Source: Mycobacterium sp. KBS0706 (lineage in GTDB: Bacteria > Pseudomonadota > Alphaproteobacteria > DSM-16000 > Inquilinaceae). Taken from it: a stretch of 46,243 nucleotides of DNA. Each line of letters opens with the position of its first letter. Position 1 is the first letter of the stretch. The stretch lies in the NCBI RefSeq assembly GCF_005938675.2, contig NZ_VCCH02000065.1, positions 1 through 46,243 on the forward strand. The letters are read 5' to 3'. A program made the translations under genes and the position numbers. This document shows, piece by piece, positions 26,814-36,084 of the stretch. Below the pieces are notes generated by a model. It was not told where the DNA came from. It did no database searches and was given only the letters and a program-made list of their open reading frames with translations.

Positions 26814-28164
26814 TCAGGCAAGGGCGCCGCGATCGGTGTAGGAGCGGGCCGAGAAGGCCATCCAGGCGGGCGTCCAGCCGTCGACCTTCTCCCGCCCGTT
26901 GGCACCCTCAAGGCAGTCGCGGACGATGCTCTTGCGGACCTTGAGCGTGGCCGAGAGGTTCGCATCCGCCACGGCCCGGCCGGCAACCTCGGCCAGCATC
27001 GCGTCCACCGCCTCGCGGTCGCGGACCAGATCGAAGAAGGCCTGGTCGGCCTGCCAGGCCTCGGCCATGCGGACGCCGAGCTTGGTGCCGGCGGCATCGA
27101 CAGCGGTGCTGCCGGCCATCAGCGTGTCGCCCATGGCAATGGCGAGGAGGCGCATCACCTCCTCGTCGGAGAGCGCCATCAGCGCCTCGAACACAGCGGC
27201 GGTGGCGTCCTCCCCGGCATAGCGGCCGACCGTAAGGGCCTCGTCCTCGCTGCGGTCGAGCCGCTCCAGGACGGCATGGCGCTCGGTCGCGAATGTCGCC
27301 TCCGACGTGCTGCTGGCGAGGCTCGCGGCGACGGCCTCGTTCGGCGCCTGCTGGCCTTCGCGCTCCACCTGCCAATGGCCCGAAGGCGCGATGACATGCG
27401 CCAGCAGCAGCCGCAGCGCGATGCCCGGATGGCCGGGCAGCGCCGCCCGCACGGCAGCATGCCGGTGCAGATCGAGATAGCGCCGGAGCGCCCTGCTGAC
27501 CTCCGGCCGCGCCGCCGGCTCCCGCTTCTCCGCGTCTGTCTTCGGCCGCAGGCGGCGGGCTTCCTTGCGGGTGAGCCAGCCCTCGTGCAGCTCGACCTCG
27601 CCCTGATGCGAGACGGTGACGAAGACCTTGCCGCCCTTCGCCTTCGGCACCCGCTCATGCTCCCATTCCGCGAAGTGGCGGCCCGTCTCCAGCACCTCGA
27701 CGGCGGCCCAGCCCTGGCCGAGGAAGGCATCGCGGCGGGCGGCGATCGCCGCGTTCTGGAGCGGCCAGAAGACCTCAGGATCGGCGAAGTAGCGCTCCTC
27801 CCGGAACAGGTCGGAGACGATCCGGCCGGGATAGTCGTCGAGCGGGAACAGCGCCGCCGAGACCGGGATCGCCTGCCCGCCGAACAGCCAGCGCTTGGCC
27901 TGGAGCCCGGTCGGTGTCCACTGCTTCGGATCGTCGAACAGCGCCAGCCATTCGCGTTGCTTGCCCTTCGGCGCCATCGTCAGGTGACGGATGGTCTCCG
28001 CGTCGACCTCCTGCCGGCGGTAGAGGTCGCGGAGTCGGGGCAGCAGGTTGCCGAGGGCGAGGCGCTGCTTCACCATCGTCTCGGTGAGGCCGAAGGTGGC
28101 GGCGATCTGGGCGATGCTGCGGCCGGCCCGGATGAGCCGGGCGAAGGCCTCGTGCTGGGTCATC
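26814..28164 (-). pseudogene. ParB-like protein, 3' part, cut by intron and recombinase module
   Basis: About 450 residues remain. The first retained codons read EMTQHEAFARLIRAGRSIAQ with the KorB/ParB-type HTH AATFGLTETMVKQRLALGN, and the long C-terminal portion continues as HLTMAPKGKQREWLALFDDP to the stop at 26814. The N-terminal ParB/sulfiredoxin nuclease domain is missing. The gene is broken at 28164 by a group II intron in antisense orientation. On the far side of the intron, 30431-30441 continue the reading frame for four codons (AMDE), after which a stop and the recombinase module follow. The encoded C-terminal fragment might be expressed from ATG 28163 but would not act as a normal ParB. 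Confidence 0.85.
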
Positions 28165-28778
28165 GTGCGCCAGGATGGTGGTGTGGGAGCCACCTGGCTG
28201 TTTGCATCCCTGCGGGGTGGAAGACCCCGAACCGAGTGCGCCGCAGTGCGCGAGGAGAAGCAGATGGGTGAGGTGAACCGGGTGCCTCCGGGGAGCCATA
28301 CATCAGCAGAACCCGTCAAAGCCGGCCGCGGGAGGACTTCCGCCCTCCTGAGCGGGCCGGCCAGCGAGTCCGTCACGGCGAGGGCAACCGAACCGATGCT
28401 TGAAGCCCCGGAAGAGCACGAATGCCACCAACGCGGAAGTGGGTGGACCGGCCGCAAGGCCGGTGGAGAGCTGGGCCGCACTGATGACGTTGCGGTCCGG
28501 AGGCCGGCGCGTAGCGTCGGTCAGTCTCTGGTCCAGCCTGCGGTGACCAGAGATCGGATTCCACACGGGGTAAAGTCGGCGCCTACAGCGGACGAGGGGA
28601 AGCAAACGGAACCTGGGAACCCTGCCACCGTCTCCCCAGCCTCCGGGCGAGGGATGATCGAGGCGACCGGTGATCGCGGCGGCGGGGGGCGGAGTCCTCG
28701 TAGTAGTCAGAGGGCGGGAAAGCCGCTCACACGGCGAAGGGGGACAGTGGGGTCAGCTGGCCAGCAGGAGGAGGGCGC

Positions 28779-30383
28779 ATGCCCGGCTCGGTGAATGCCG
28801 AGTTCATCCTCGACATGCAGCGCAAGCTGTACCGGTGGAGTCACGCGGACCCCGACAAGGGGTTTGCCGACTTGTTCAACGTGATCTGCGATCGTCGAAC
28901 GCTCACCTTTGCCTGGAAGAAGCTGACTCGCAGCGCGGGCAGCAACACACCGGGAGTGGACGGGCTGACGCGACGCAAAGTCGAAGGGCGACCTGGCGGT
29001 GCCGAGGCGTACCTCGAGGGTATCCGAGAGGAACTCCGCACTGGAACCTACCGGCCCGAACCTGTCCGGCAGAGGCTGATCCCGAAGCCGGGCAAGCCGG
29101 GAAAGTTCCGACCGCTGGGCATTCCCACGCTCAAGGATCGTCTGGTGCAGATGGTCCTCATGCACGTCCTGGAGCCCATCTTCGAGGCGGACTTCTATCC
29201 GACCTCGTACGGGTTCCGACGCGGGCGGAGCACCCATGATGCGGTAGCCTCGATTCGAGGCCAACTCCAGCCGACGCGGGCGGGGCGCACACGCGTGCGC
29301 TACGTCATCGAAGGCGACATCAAGGGATGCTTCGATGCCATCGACCATCACCTGCTGATGGAGCGGATCCGACGAAGGATCGGGGACCGCAAGGTCCTGC
29401 GCCTGATCGGGGCGTTCCTGAAAGCCGGTGTCCTGGCCGAAGGCATGGTCCGGCACCCGGTGACGGGGACGCCGCAGGGAGGCGTGATCTCGCCCCTCCT
29501 GGCGAACGTCTACCTGACGGCGCTCGACGAGCGTTACCGGCGCTGGACGCCTGCTCCGCGTGACGATCCCGGACGGGCGGTCCGGCAGCGCAACCGAGAC
29601 TGGAAGCGCGGCCAGCCGACCTTCTATCTGGTTCGATACGCGGACGACTTCGTGATCCTGGTCGCGGGGTCGCAGGACGATGCGGAGGCCGAACGGGAGC
29701 GGCTGGCGAGGTTCCTCGAGGAGGAGCTTCGCATGGAGCTCTCCCTGGAGAAGACCCTGGTCACGGCGGTCGAGGAAGGCTTCACCTTCCTCGGCTACCG
29801 AGTGGTTCTGGAGCGATCGGCGCTCGCTGACCGGCCGGTCGGAAAGGGCAAGATCCCTGTCGACAAGGCACAGGCGATCCGTCGACGCATCAAGGCCATG
29901 ACCACGCGGGCGACGACCAGCCGGTCGCTGTCCGACCTTCTTCGGGAACTCAACCCGATCGTCACGGGATGGCGGACCTACTACCGCTATGCTGTTGGAG
30001 CCCGCGGCGAGTTCGCCAAACTCGACCACTGGCTCTGGCGGCGCCTCTTCATCTGGCTCAAGAAGAAGCACCCCAGAACATCGTCCCATGTGCTGCGGCG
30101 GCGGTTCCGCGGAACCGTCCCGGCCACGCGGGGACGTTGGGGTGATCAGGGAGTCTGGATGCGGAGGTTCCAAGACGGCGGGACAGCCCGCTACCCGTTG
30201 CGCGGCAGCAGGATCTCGAACGGCTGGAACATGGATCAGATCGGGTTCGCGCTCCGTGGCGCGGACGACTTCTGGCCATCGTTCAACACGTTGAGCACCG
30301 CCCTTGCGGGCACCGCGGCAATAGCCGCCCATGGAGAGCCGGATGCAGGGAAACTCGCACGTCCGGTTCGGCGAGGGGGATAG
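28779..30383 (+). CDS. ltrA: Group II intron reverse transcriptase/maturase (LtrA-like)
   Basis: A 534-residue intron-encoded protein. The reverse transcriptase domain shows PGVDGLTRR, KPGKPGKFRPLGIPTLKDRL, SYGFRRGRSTHDAV, GDIKGCFDAIDHH, GTPQGGVISPLLANVYL and the catalytic YADDFVIL. The maturase X domain follows with LNPIVTGWRTYYRYA near residue 395. No HNH endonuclease domain was recognised at the C-terminus. GGAGGAGGG precedes the ATG. The coding frame extends into domain V at its 3' end, as in several bacterial intron classes. It needs its own intron RNA for retrohoming and splicing; all parts appear intact. Confidence 0.95.
   Translation: MPGSVNAEFILDMQRKLYRWSHADPDKGFADLFNVICDRRTLTFAWKKLTRSAGSNTPGVDGLTRRKVEGRPGGAEAYLEGIREELRTGTYRPEPVRQRLIPKPGKPGKFRPLGIPTLKDRLVQMVLMHVLEPIFEADFYPTSYGFRRGRSTHDAVASIRGQLQPTRAGRTRVRYVIEGDIKGCFDAIDHHLLMERIRRRIGDRKVLRLIGAFLKAGVLAEGMVRHPVTGTPQGGVISPLLANVYLTALDERYRRWTPAPRDDPGRAVRQRNRDWKRGQPTFYLVRYADDFVILVAGSQDDAEAERERLARFLEEELRMELSLEKTLVTAVEEGFTFLGYRVVLERSALADRPVGKGKIPVDKAQAIRRRIKAMTTRATTSRSLSDLLRELNPIVTGWRTYYRYAVGARGEFAKLDHWLWRRLFIWLKKKHPRTSSHVLRRRFRGTVPATRGRWGDQGVWMRRFQDGGTARYPLRGSRISNGWNMDQIGFALRGADDFWPSFNTLSTALAGTAAIAAHGEPDAGKLARPVRRGG
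30336..30369 (+). ncRNA. Group II intron domain V
   Basis: A 34-nt hairpin beginning with GAGCC and ending with GGTTC, with the catalytic AGC at 30337-30339 and a GAAA tetraloop. These are the signatures of the catalytic domain V. Confidence 0.88.
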
Positions 30384-30478
30384 CGAGACCGATCGGCGCA
30401 AGCCGGCACGGCGCGTTATCCCTACTCGACTCGTCCATCGCTTAGGTCAGGTGGCAAGTGTCCTGCGTGGTGCTGTCC

Positions 30479-30492
30479 GGCGGATATCCGCC
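30479..30492. repeat. 14-bp palindrome at recombinase-module border
   Basis: GGCGGATATCCGCC is a perfect palindrome 13 bases 3' of the last gene of the recombinase module and about 38 bases from the parB junction. It may be a recombinase core or accessory binding site, or a short terminator. Confidence 0.4.
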
Positions 30493-30504
30493 GCCTTTCC
30501 CGGC

Positions 30505-30972
30505 TCAGTCCCGCGTCGCTGTCTTCCGTGCGGTGGCGGTGATCGGCACTGCGCGGAGCGCGGCATCGCGTTCGGCGACGAGCCGGGCGTGCAGCCGTCG
30601 GTAGCGCTCCGCTTCGGCCTCGGCTGAGCGGGCGCGCTGCAACAGCAGCGCGTTCTCGCTGATCATGCGCCGTTCGTCCTGCTTCATCGTCTTGATCGTC
30701 GCGCGCAGCTCGTCGAGCTTGTCCTGCCAGCTGATCGGCGGTTTCGGAGCGACCGCCGCAGCCTGGAGCCTGTCGAGCATCTCGCGGTGGTTGGTGTAAA
30801 TCGCGTTGCGACCGACGCCCGCCTCGCGCGCGAGGACGGCGACGGTGAGCCGGTAGCCATCTTGGTGCCGCGGATGGATCGGGCGTCCTTGGACGAGCCG
30901 ATCGAGCGCGTCGCGCAACCGGGCGCGGCTTGCCTCGAGCCGCCTCTCATAGGGACTGATCCTGGTCGGCAT
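30505..30972 (-). CDS. ginD: Small partner protein of recombinase trio (GinD/TnpC-like)
   Basis: A 155-residue basic protein with an N-terminal HTH-like part (LTVAVLAREAGVGRNAIYTN) and a long helical, coiled-coil-like second half (LDELRATIKTMKQDERRMI; AEAEAERYRRLHARLVAERD). It overlaps the end of the third recombinase by 26 bases, so it is the last gene of a four-gene operon. Small proteins of this type accompany recombinase pairs or trios in Tn554 (tnpC) and in GInt islands (ginD). The name is assigned from that context and should be read as a likely, not proven, identity. Confidence 0.7.
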   Translation of the reverse strand: MPTRISPYERRLEASRARLRDALDRLVQGRPIHPRHQDGYRLTVAVLAREAGVGRNAIYTNHREMLDRLQAAAVAPKPPISWQDKLDELRATIKTMKQDERRMISENALLLQRARSAEAEAERYRRLHARLVAERDAALRAVPITATARKTATRD

Positions 30973-32821
30973 GGCGGTCCTCCCTGCCGTGGTCGAGCTG
31001 CTCCAGGATGCGATCGCATTCGGCGATTCGCGCCACGGCCAGCGCGCGGCTGCCAGCGTCGAGCGCCGGCTGGTCGAGCAGCTTCAGATTGCGCGCACGC
31101 CGCACCTCCCAGACGGGTCGATGCCTGGCCGTAACCGCGAAGTTGGCGCAGGTCGAGCACGTGGTCTCGGTGCGCAGCGCCGGATTGGGGCCGGCCTCGC
31201 CGCCGAAGCAGGCGGAGGTCTCGGGACGATAGACGCAGTAGCCCCAGTCGCACACGCCGAGCCGGAGGTCGGTCTCTGCCATCAGGAAGTCGACATAGGC
31301 CTGGACGTCGCCGTCGCGCGTGCGACCGCGGAACCGCGAGCGCGCGGCGATCCTGCGCCCAGCCTTCCCGCCGAGCGCGGCGGCGGTCAGCATCTCTTCC
31401 AGCGCCGCGCGCGTCTCCTCCTGCGCATGGGCGTCGATCAACTCGTCGAGATGGAAGTCGGTGCCCACATAGCCGCGGTCGGTCATGGCCCGGGTCACGT
31501 GGCCGAGATGGAGCTGTAGGGCGTGGAGCCCGGTGCGGTCGCGCTTGCCGACGAAGCGCGCGAAGGTCTTGCGACCCTGATGGGTGTTGAGGTGCCAGGG
31601 CTCGCCCTCGTGCAGTGGCAGGCCGATGAACGGTGCGAACAGGTGGTTCAGCCGGCGGATGATCGTGTTGAGGATCGGCAGGTCAATCTCGACCGCTGGC
31701 CCTATGAGGCCCGTGCTCGACGTCACCAGCCACAGATCGCTGCGGCCCGATCGACGGCGCAATGGCTCGGAGAGCTGCTCCATCACCGTGATCGCGCGTA
31801 CGACCGGTTCGGGCGCCACCCAGCGATGCGCATCGCCATGATGTCCGTGCGCGGTCTTATAGATCCGACCAGCAAGATAGGCGAACCGCTCGTCCCCGGC
31901 GGCGGAATCGTGACGCTCGACGCACCCAACCTGTAGCCCGAGGATCTCGGAGACCCGCGCGCCCACCAGATAGGCGATCACCACGAAGCAGGCGTCGTAG
32001 AGGCGGTCGACGAGCTGGCGCACCCGCTTGGTGCTGGTGACCGGCGCCGCCTGCCAGGGCACATCCTCGCCGGGCAGCGTGGCGAAGCGGAAGGCCGCGA
32101 TCGCGTCGACCACCCTGAAGCCGGCCTTGGTCGGGCTGAGGCCCGAAGCGAGCGCCGCGTCATAGGCGTCCTGGGCCTGCCGGTGGAGCGCAATCACATC
32201 GTCGGCCGCCGGCCCGATCAGCCGCAGCGCCGACGAGACCAGCGGCACCGCGATCGCATCGGGCGTGTAGGGCAGCCATCCCCGCTCACGCTTCCGGAAC
32301 ATGCCGGTGACGCCTGGGAACGGATCGCCGATCGCCACGGCCGGATAACGCCCGCCCTGCAGGTAGAGGAGGACGAGCAGCCGGCGATAATGGTCGAGCG
32401 TCGACGGTGCGATCGGGTCGCCCTTGGGGTTGCGTCGATCGGCCATCGCGGCCAGGAACCGTTCGCCCGCACCGCGATCGAGGTCCGCGAACCGGCGGTA
32501 GCCCTGGTCGGCCATCCAGCGGATCAGGAGCCTCAACCCCTTGAACAGGCCGACGAGCGTGCCGTCGTGCAGATGCCTGCGCCCCGGCGGTGGGTCGACC
32601 TTCACGCTCCACAGGAAGGTCTTGGCCGCCTCACGCCAGCCCGAGAAGCCGGGATCGGTGAACCGCCCGACGGCGACCGTAAAGTCCCAGTCGAGCGAGA
32701 AGTCGCTGCGGTTGCCTCCGGGACGGAGGCCATCCAGGTGCCAGATGCCGTCGCCGAAGCGCGAGCGCGACGAGACGGCGACGTCAGGCGCGAACGCCGC
32801 ATGAGGCGATGCGGCGATCAT
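30947..32821 (-). CDS. ginC: Tyrosine recombinase 3 (GinC-like)
   Basis: A 624-residue tyrosine recombinase. The start at 32821 forms an ATGA overlap with the stop of the second recombinase; a longer frame starting at 33049 has no support. In the catalytic half, the first Arg lies in GARVSEILGL, the box II region reads HLNTHQGRKTFARF, and the last part LGHVTRAMTDRGYV carries His and the nucleophile Tyr. A C-terminal extension of about 100 residues has several cysteines (CDWGYCVYRPETSAC; TTCSTCANF), suggesting a zinc-binding tail. This size and order match the third recombinase of GInt-type modules. Confidence 0.82.
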   Translation of the reverse strand: MIAASPHAAFAPDVAVSSRSRFGDGIWHLDGLRPGGNRSDFSLDWDFTVAVGRFTDPGFSGWREAAKTFLWSVKVDPPPGRRHLHDGTLVGLFKGLRLLIRWMADQGYRRFADLDRGAGERFLAAMADRRNPKGDPIAPSTLDHYRRLLVLLYLQGGRYPAVAIGDPFPGVTGMFRKRERGWLPYTPDAIAVPLVSSALRLIGPAADDVIALHRQAQDAYDAALASGLSPTKAGFRVVDAIAAFRFATLPGEDVPWQAAPVTSTKRVRQLVDRLYDACFVVIAYLVGARVSEILGLQVGCVERHDSAAGDERFAYLAGRIYKTAHGHHGDAHRWVAPEPVVRAITVMEQLSEPLRRRSGRSDLWLVTSSTGLIGPAVEIDLPILNTIIRRLNHLFAPFIGLPLHEGEPWHLNTHQGRKTFARFVGKRDRTGLHALQLHLGHVTRAMTDRGYVGTDFHLDELIDAHAQEETRAALEEMLTAAALGGKAGRRIAARSRFRGRTRDGDVQAYVDFLMAETDLRLGVCDWGYCVYRPETSACFGGEAGPNPALRTETTCSTCANFAVTARHRPVWEVRRARNLKLLDQPALDAGSRALAVARIAECDRILEQLDHGREDRHADQDQSL

Positions 32822-34587
32822 TCGAGCACCGGGAGCGCTGGCAGGGTCGCCAGGATCGACCGCGCGTCCTCGTGCAGATGGCCCGGGAAGTCGGGCAGGA
32901 TGTCGTCGACCAGGATGCGATGGCTCGGGCTGTAGATCAGCGCCCAGCGCGCCGGTTCGAGCGTCAGCCGCGCCGCTTCCAGAACCTCGATCGCCTGCAG
33001 GATGCGCGCGAGATGATCGGCGTCGAGCGGGATCACCAGGCCAGGGCATCTGAGGCAGGCGCCGAGCCGCGAGCAGGGCCGGCCCGGCCTGTCGCCGGCC
33101 AGCGGGTTGAGGCAGTCGTGGCTGAACGGCACCGTCACGCGCATAGGCTCAGGCGCGGCGTCGGCCTGGTCGTTGGCTTCTCCCGTGATCCACCCGATCA
33201 TCAGCGCCTGCGCCCGCGCAATGGTCTCAGTCTGCAGGCGCCGGGCTTCGGGGCCGCGCACATAGCGCTCCGTGGTGTCGATGCGGACATGGTTGAGCAG
33301 CGCCTGGGCCGCGATCAGGTCACCCTGGCTCGCCGTGTACACCTGGGTCGCTGCACTGCCGCGCAGGAACGCGGCGGCGAAGTCGGGCAGCGGCTCACGG
33401 CGCCGTTCGGGCGCGGCGCGGTTCCAGATCGCGATCCGGGCATTGGCGCGGACGATGAACCGCTTGATGCCGTTGCCCAATGTTCCCATCGGCACAAGGC
33501 CGACCCCATGTGTCTTCTCGCTCTTGGTCAGGAACAGCAACTCGCGGTCCTGCGGCCGCGCCTGGGCCGCCAGCGGGGCGGTCATCGCGAGCAGCCGATC
33601 GATCAGATTGGGGGCGGCATAGGGCCGTCGGCGATCGAACGAGCGTCGCTGCGCCCGCTTCACCTTCATGCCGGCGCGCGGCTTCCCCCAGTCGATCATC
33701 ACCCGGTGCTCGTCGAGCGGGTGCGGGCTCTGGCAGTCGCGCCGCAGCCGACGTAGCGCGTCCGGATTCCCGGCGGTCTGGATCGCGACGGCGAGGAAGA
33801 ACGCCGGCAGATGGTCGAGCGTCAGGTGCAGATAGCCCGCGAGCGCGCGCAGGCCACCCCGCCGGTTGAAGGTCGATCCTCCGATGCCCGTGTCTTTCGC
33901 CGCAGGCACGACGCCATTGCCGGCCTTCGCGATCGTCCGAACGAACCGCCAGAGCTCGGCGTCGGCGCCCTCCGCCGCGGCGCGCGTGGCGAGGATCCGG
34001 CGCCCGATCTCGAACCGTTCCCAGGCCTCGTCGATCTCTTCATAGGCCGCCTGCAGGATGCTCTTCAGCACCGGCTCGTCGAGCTTGCGACGCGGCTCGG
34101 GATTGCGCAGAGGATAGGGATTGTAGGGGAAGTCGATCCGGCTCGGCAGCCGCTCGGGCGCATGCCGCTTGGTCCAGTCAACGAGCTGCCGCAGCGCCGA
34201 GAGCAGATTGGCCCGGGCCGGCGCCGACCAGCCGCGGCCCTGCTGTCCGGGCTGCCGGTCGAGCCATGCCATGTAGCGCCCAACCATCGCCGAACTCAGG
34301 TCTGCCGCGCTCGCAATCTTGCCGTCCTCGTGCGCGAACGCTGCGAAGACCCTGAGCGCGCGCCAGCAGCCACGCTGCGTGTCGTGGCTGGAGCCGGCAT
34401 GATGCCCCCTGAACGCCGCCCCGAGCAGCATCGTGACGTCAGCCGGCAGGCCGAGTTCGTCGAGCTCAAACCGCCTGGCGACGTCGCCCCAGGCATTGCG
34501 GAAGACGACGATGGAGATGTCCTCCGGCACGGCCAGCCGCCGATCGATCCGTGCGCGGCTAGCGGCCATCGCCGACCAGCGCGCCAT
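32818..34587 (-). CDS. ginB: Tyrosine recombinase 2 (GinB-like)
   Basis: A 589-residue protein from ATG 34587; the ATG at 34569 is a possible alternative. It overlaps the end of the first recombinase gene, which supports an operon. The C-terminal half resembles tyrosine recombinases: SQGDLIAAQALLNHVRIDTT then ERYVRG includes the Tyr position. The usual HxLR box is replaced by LPDFAAAFLRGSA, so catalysis may be altered and the protein may act with its partners. A CxxC-rich stretch (CSRLGACLRCPG) lies near the C-terminus and may bind metal. Confidence 0.8.
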   Translation of the reverse strand: MARWSAMAASRARIDRRLAVPEDISIVVFRNAWGDVARRFELDELGLPADVTMLLGAAFRGHHAGSSHDTQRGCWRALRVFAAFAHEDGKIASAADLSSAMVGRYMAWLDRQPGQQGRGWSAPARANLLSALRQLVDWTKRHAPERLPSRIDFPYNPYPLRNPEPRRKLDEPVLKSILQAAYEEIDEAWERFEIGRRILATRAAAEGADAELWRFVRTIAKAGNGVVPAAKDTGIGGSTFNRRGGLRALAGYLHLTLDHLPAFFLAVAIQTAGNPDALRRLRRDCQSPHPLDEHRVMIDWGKPRAGMKVKRAQRRSFDRRRPYAAPNLIDRLLAMTAPLAAQARPQDRELLFLTKSEKTHGVGLVPMGTLGNGIKRFIVRANARIAIWNRAAPERRREPLPDFAAAFLRGSAATQVYTASQGDLIAAQALLNHVRIDTTERYVRGPEARRLQTETIARAQALMIGWITGEANDQADAAPEPMRVTVPFSHDCLNPLAGDRPGRPCSRLGACLRCPGLVIPLDADHLARILQAIEVLEAARLTLEPARWALIYSPSHRILVDDILPDFPGHLHEDARSILATLPALPVLE

Positions 34588-35713
34588 AGAGATAATCGAC
34601 GCTCTCCTCCAGCTCGGTGCTGTGCAGTTCCACGCAGCGCAGATAGATGGCGGTGCTGCTGATCGAGCTGTGGCCGAGCAGCGTCTGCACCACCTTCAAC
34701 GGGTTGATGTCCGGGGTCGTGCGAGCCTGATGCTGGAGCCGCGCCAGCATCGTCATCGCGAAGGTGTGGCGCAGCCAGTGTCCCGTGCCGACCACGCCTG
34801 CAGCCGCGAACGCGGCGCTCATGGCGGCGGTGAAGCGGGCCCGGCTGACGGCCATACCGTGGTGGTTGAGGAACAGCGCCGAGGGCGGGCGGTACGCCCG
34901 ATCGATGCGCCGCAACCTGCGGATCAAAGGCCCACGCACCTCATCGATGTAGCGATGCGTGGCGTCGAGCAGCCGGATCGGCGGATAGACGGTGCGTGGT
35001 CGATCGCCCTTGGTGATCGTCAGTCCGACCCCGACCAGCGGATGATCGTCGGCATCGAGATGGGCGGTCTCCGGGACTTGGTAGACGTCGAGCGCGCACA
35101 GCTCCTTCCGGCGCATGCCGGTCACCAGCGCCCAGCTCGCCATCAGGTCATAGGGCGGCGCGAGCACGGCGAAGAGGTGGCATAACTGATCCGCCCGCAA
35201 GGCGCGCGGCAGGCGCTCATGCTCGGAGACGGTCAGCACATTGGCGGCGACGACGCCAGGGCGAAGCTCGAGATGACCCAGCATGGACCGGCGGTGCCGA
35301 CCGATCCGCACTTCGACGAAGTGGAACGGCAGGGCATCGATCCACCCGCGATCATGGGCCCAGCTGTAGAAGCGACAGACGGTGCGCACCCGGTCGTTGA
35401 TGGTCGAGCGCGCATAGGGCCGCTTGGTGTGGGAGCTTGGGCGCGCCAGCATCCGGTTGCGCCAGGCCGCGATCTCCGGTTCGCCGACGTCCCACCACCC
35501 GACACCAGATTGTTCGAGGCTGTCGAACCAATCGTGGAGATGCTCGCCATAGGTCCGGATCGTCTCGGTGGCGTGCGACCGTCCCGGGACGGTCGCCAGC
35601 TCGAACAGGAAGGCGAAGGCAGGCTCGACAATCGCCAGCCCCTCGTCGACGATGATCGGAAGGCCGGCCGGGATCTCGCCATATCCCGGCAGGGCTCTCA
35701 CGATGCGGGCCAT
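34559..35713 (-). CDS. ginA: Tyrosine recombinase 1 (GinA-like)
   Basis: A 384-residue canonical tyrosine recombinase. The Arg of box I lies in ALVTGMRRKELCALDV, box II reads HWLRHTFAMT, and the end carries LLGHSSISSTAIYL with His and Tyr. A SAM-like N-terminal core-binding region (about 45-140) is present. The ATG at 35713 is preceded by GGAGGACAG and is better than the GTG/ATG options at 35788. It is the first gene of the operon. With its two larger partners it forms the trio typical of RIT- or GInt-like elements. Confidence 0.88.
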   Translation of the reverse strand: MARIVRALPGYGEIPAGLPIIVDEGLAIVEPAFAFLFELATVPGRSHATETIRTYGEHLHDWFDSLEQSGVGWWDVGEPEIAAWRNRMLARPSSHTKRPYARSTINDRVRTVCRFYSWAHDRGWIDALPFHFVEVRIGRHRRSMLGHLELRPGVVAANVLTVSEHERLPRALRADQLCHLFAVLAPPYDLMASWALVTGMRRKELCALDVYQVPETAHLDADDHPLVGVGLTITKGDRPRTVYPPIRLLDATHRYIDEVRGPLIRRLRRIDRAYRPPSALFLNHHGMAVSRARFTAAMSAAFAAAGVVGTGHWLRHTFAMTMLARLQHQARTTPDINPLKVVQTLLGHSSISSTAIYLRCVELHSTELEESVDYLYGALVGDGR

Positions 35714-35994
35714 CTGTCCTCCATGGCGCGCTCCCTGCGCGGTGATCCAGGGCAGACAGTCCCCTTGGCAGCACAGCCCCTCGGCCAAAGAGGACGGTTT
35801 CGCTCTCGTGACTTCGGGTGGAAACGGGCCTACGGGTTCCCCCCGCCCCGGACCCCACCCCCCGGGCTTGCCCAGGTGGGCAAACAGGCACCTCCCACGC
35901 GCGCCGCTCCGTCGCTCGTGGGGGCACTGCGCGTCGCGCGCGGGTCCCTCCTGTTCGCTACCTGGACAAGCCCAGTATGGCCGGCGTCAGGCAC

Positions 35995-36084
35995 GAGCTT
36001 CACCACCGGCACGGGATCGTGCCTGGGGCCGGCCTTAAAGTTGGCGACCAGCCGCTCGCGCAGGGGATCGGGGATCAGGAGCAT
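35995..36084 (-). pseudogene. DUF2958 protein, N-terminal stub
   Basis: The first 30 codons, MLLIPDPLRERLVANFKAGP followed by RHDPVPVVKL, match the start of DUF2958 proteins of alphaproteobacterial plasmids. After KL the text loses all resemblance. The rest of the gene, normally about 110-130 codons, is absent, so this is the right-hand border of the insertion or deletion that also removed the 5' part of parB. Confidence 0.72.

Larger units (their letters stand above)
28165..30430 (+). mobile_element. Group II intron, complete
   Basis: The 5' end is GTGCG at 28165, as required for group II introns. IBS1 (GTCATC, 28159-28164) pairs with EBS1 GATGAC at 28481-28486; IBS2 (CGTGCT, 28151-28156) pairs with EBS2 AGCACG at 28415-28420. 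Domain V is a 34-nt hairpin, 30336-30369, starting GAGCC with AGC and a GAAA loop. Domain VI follows, with GAGGGGGATA pairing to TATCCCT-A-CTC and the branch-point A at 30424. The 3' end is placed at 30430. Joining 28164 to 30431 restores a parB-type frame. It lies antisense to parB, so splicing of its own transcript cannot repair the parB message. Confidence 0.85.

Noticed and set aside
28236..28240. Second GTGCG as possible intron start
   Set aside because: The GTGCG at 28165 gives perfect IBS1/EBS1 and IBS2/EBS2 pairing and restores the parB frame; this one does not.
26388..28271. 627-codon plus-strand open frame opposite parB
   Set aside because: The minus-strand text has clear ParB/KorB-type residues, while this frame is Arg/Gly-rich and unlike any family.
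28707..30401. 564-codon minus-strand open frame opposite the intron protein
   Set aside because: The plus strand encodes a canonical reverse transcriptase with YADD; this is its shadow.
32822..33049. Upstream extension of recombinase 3
   Set aside because: The extra 76 codons are low-complexity and overlap the end of recombinase 2; the ATGA overlap at 32821 is a normal operon junction.
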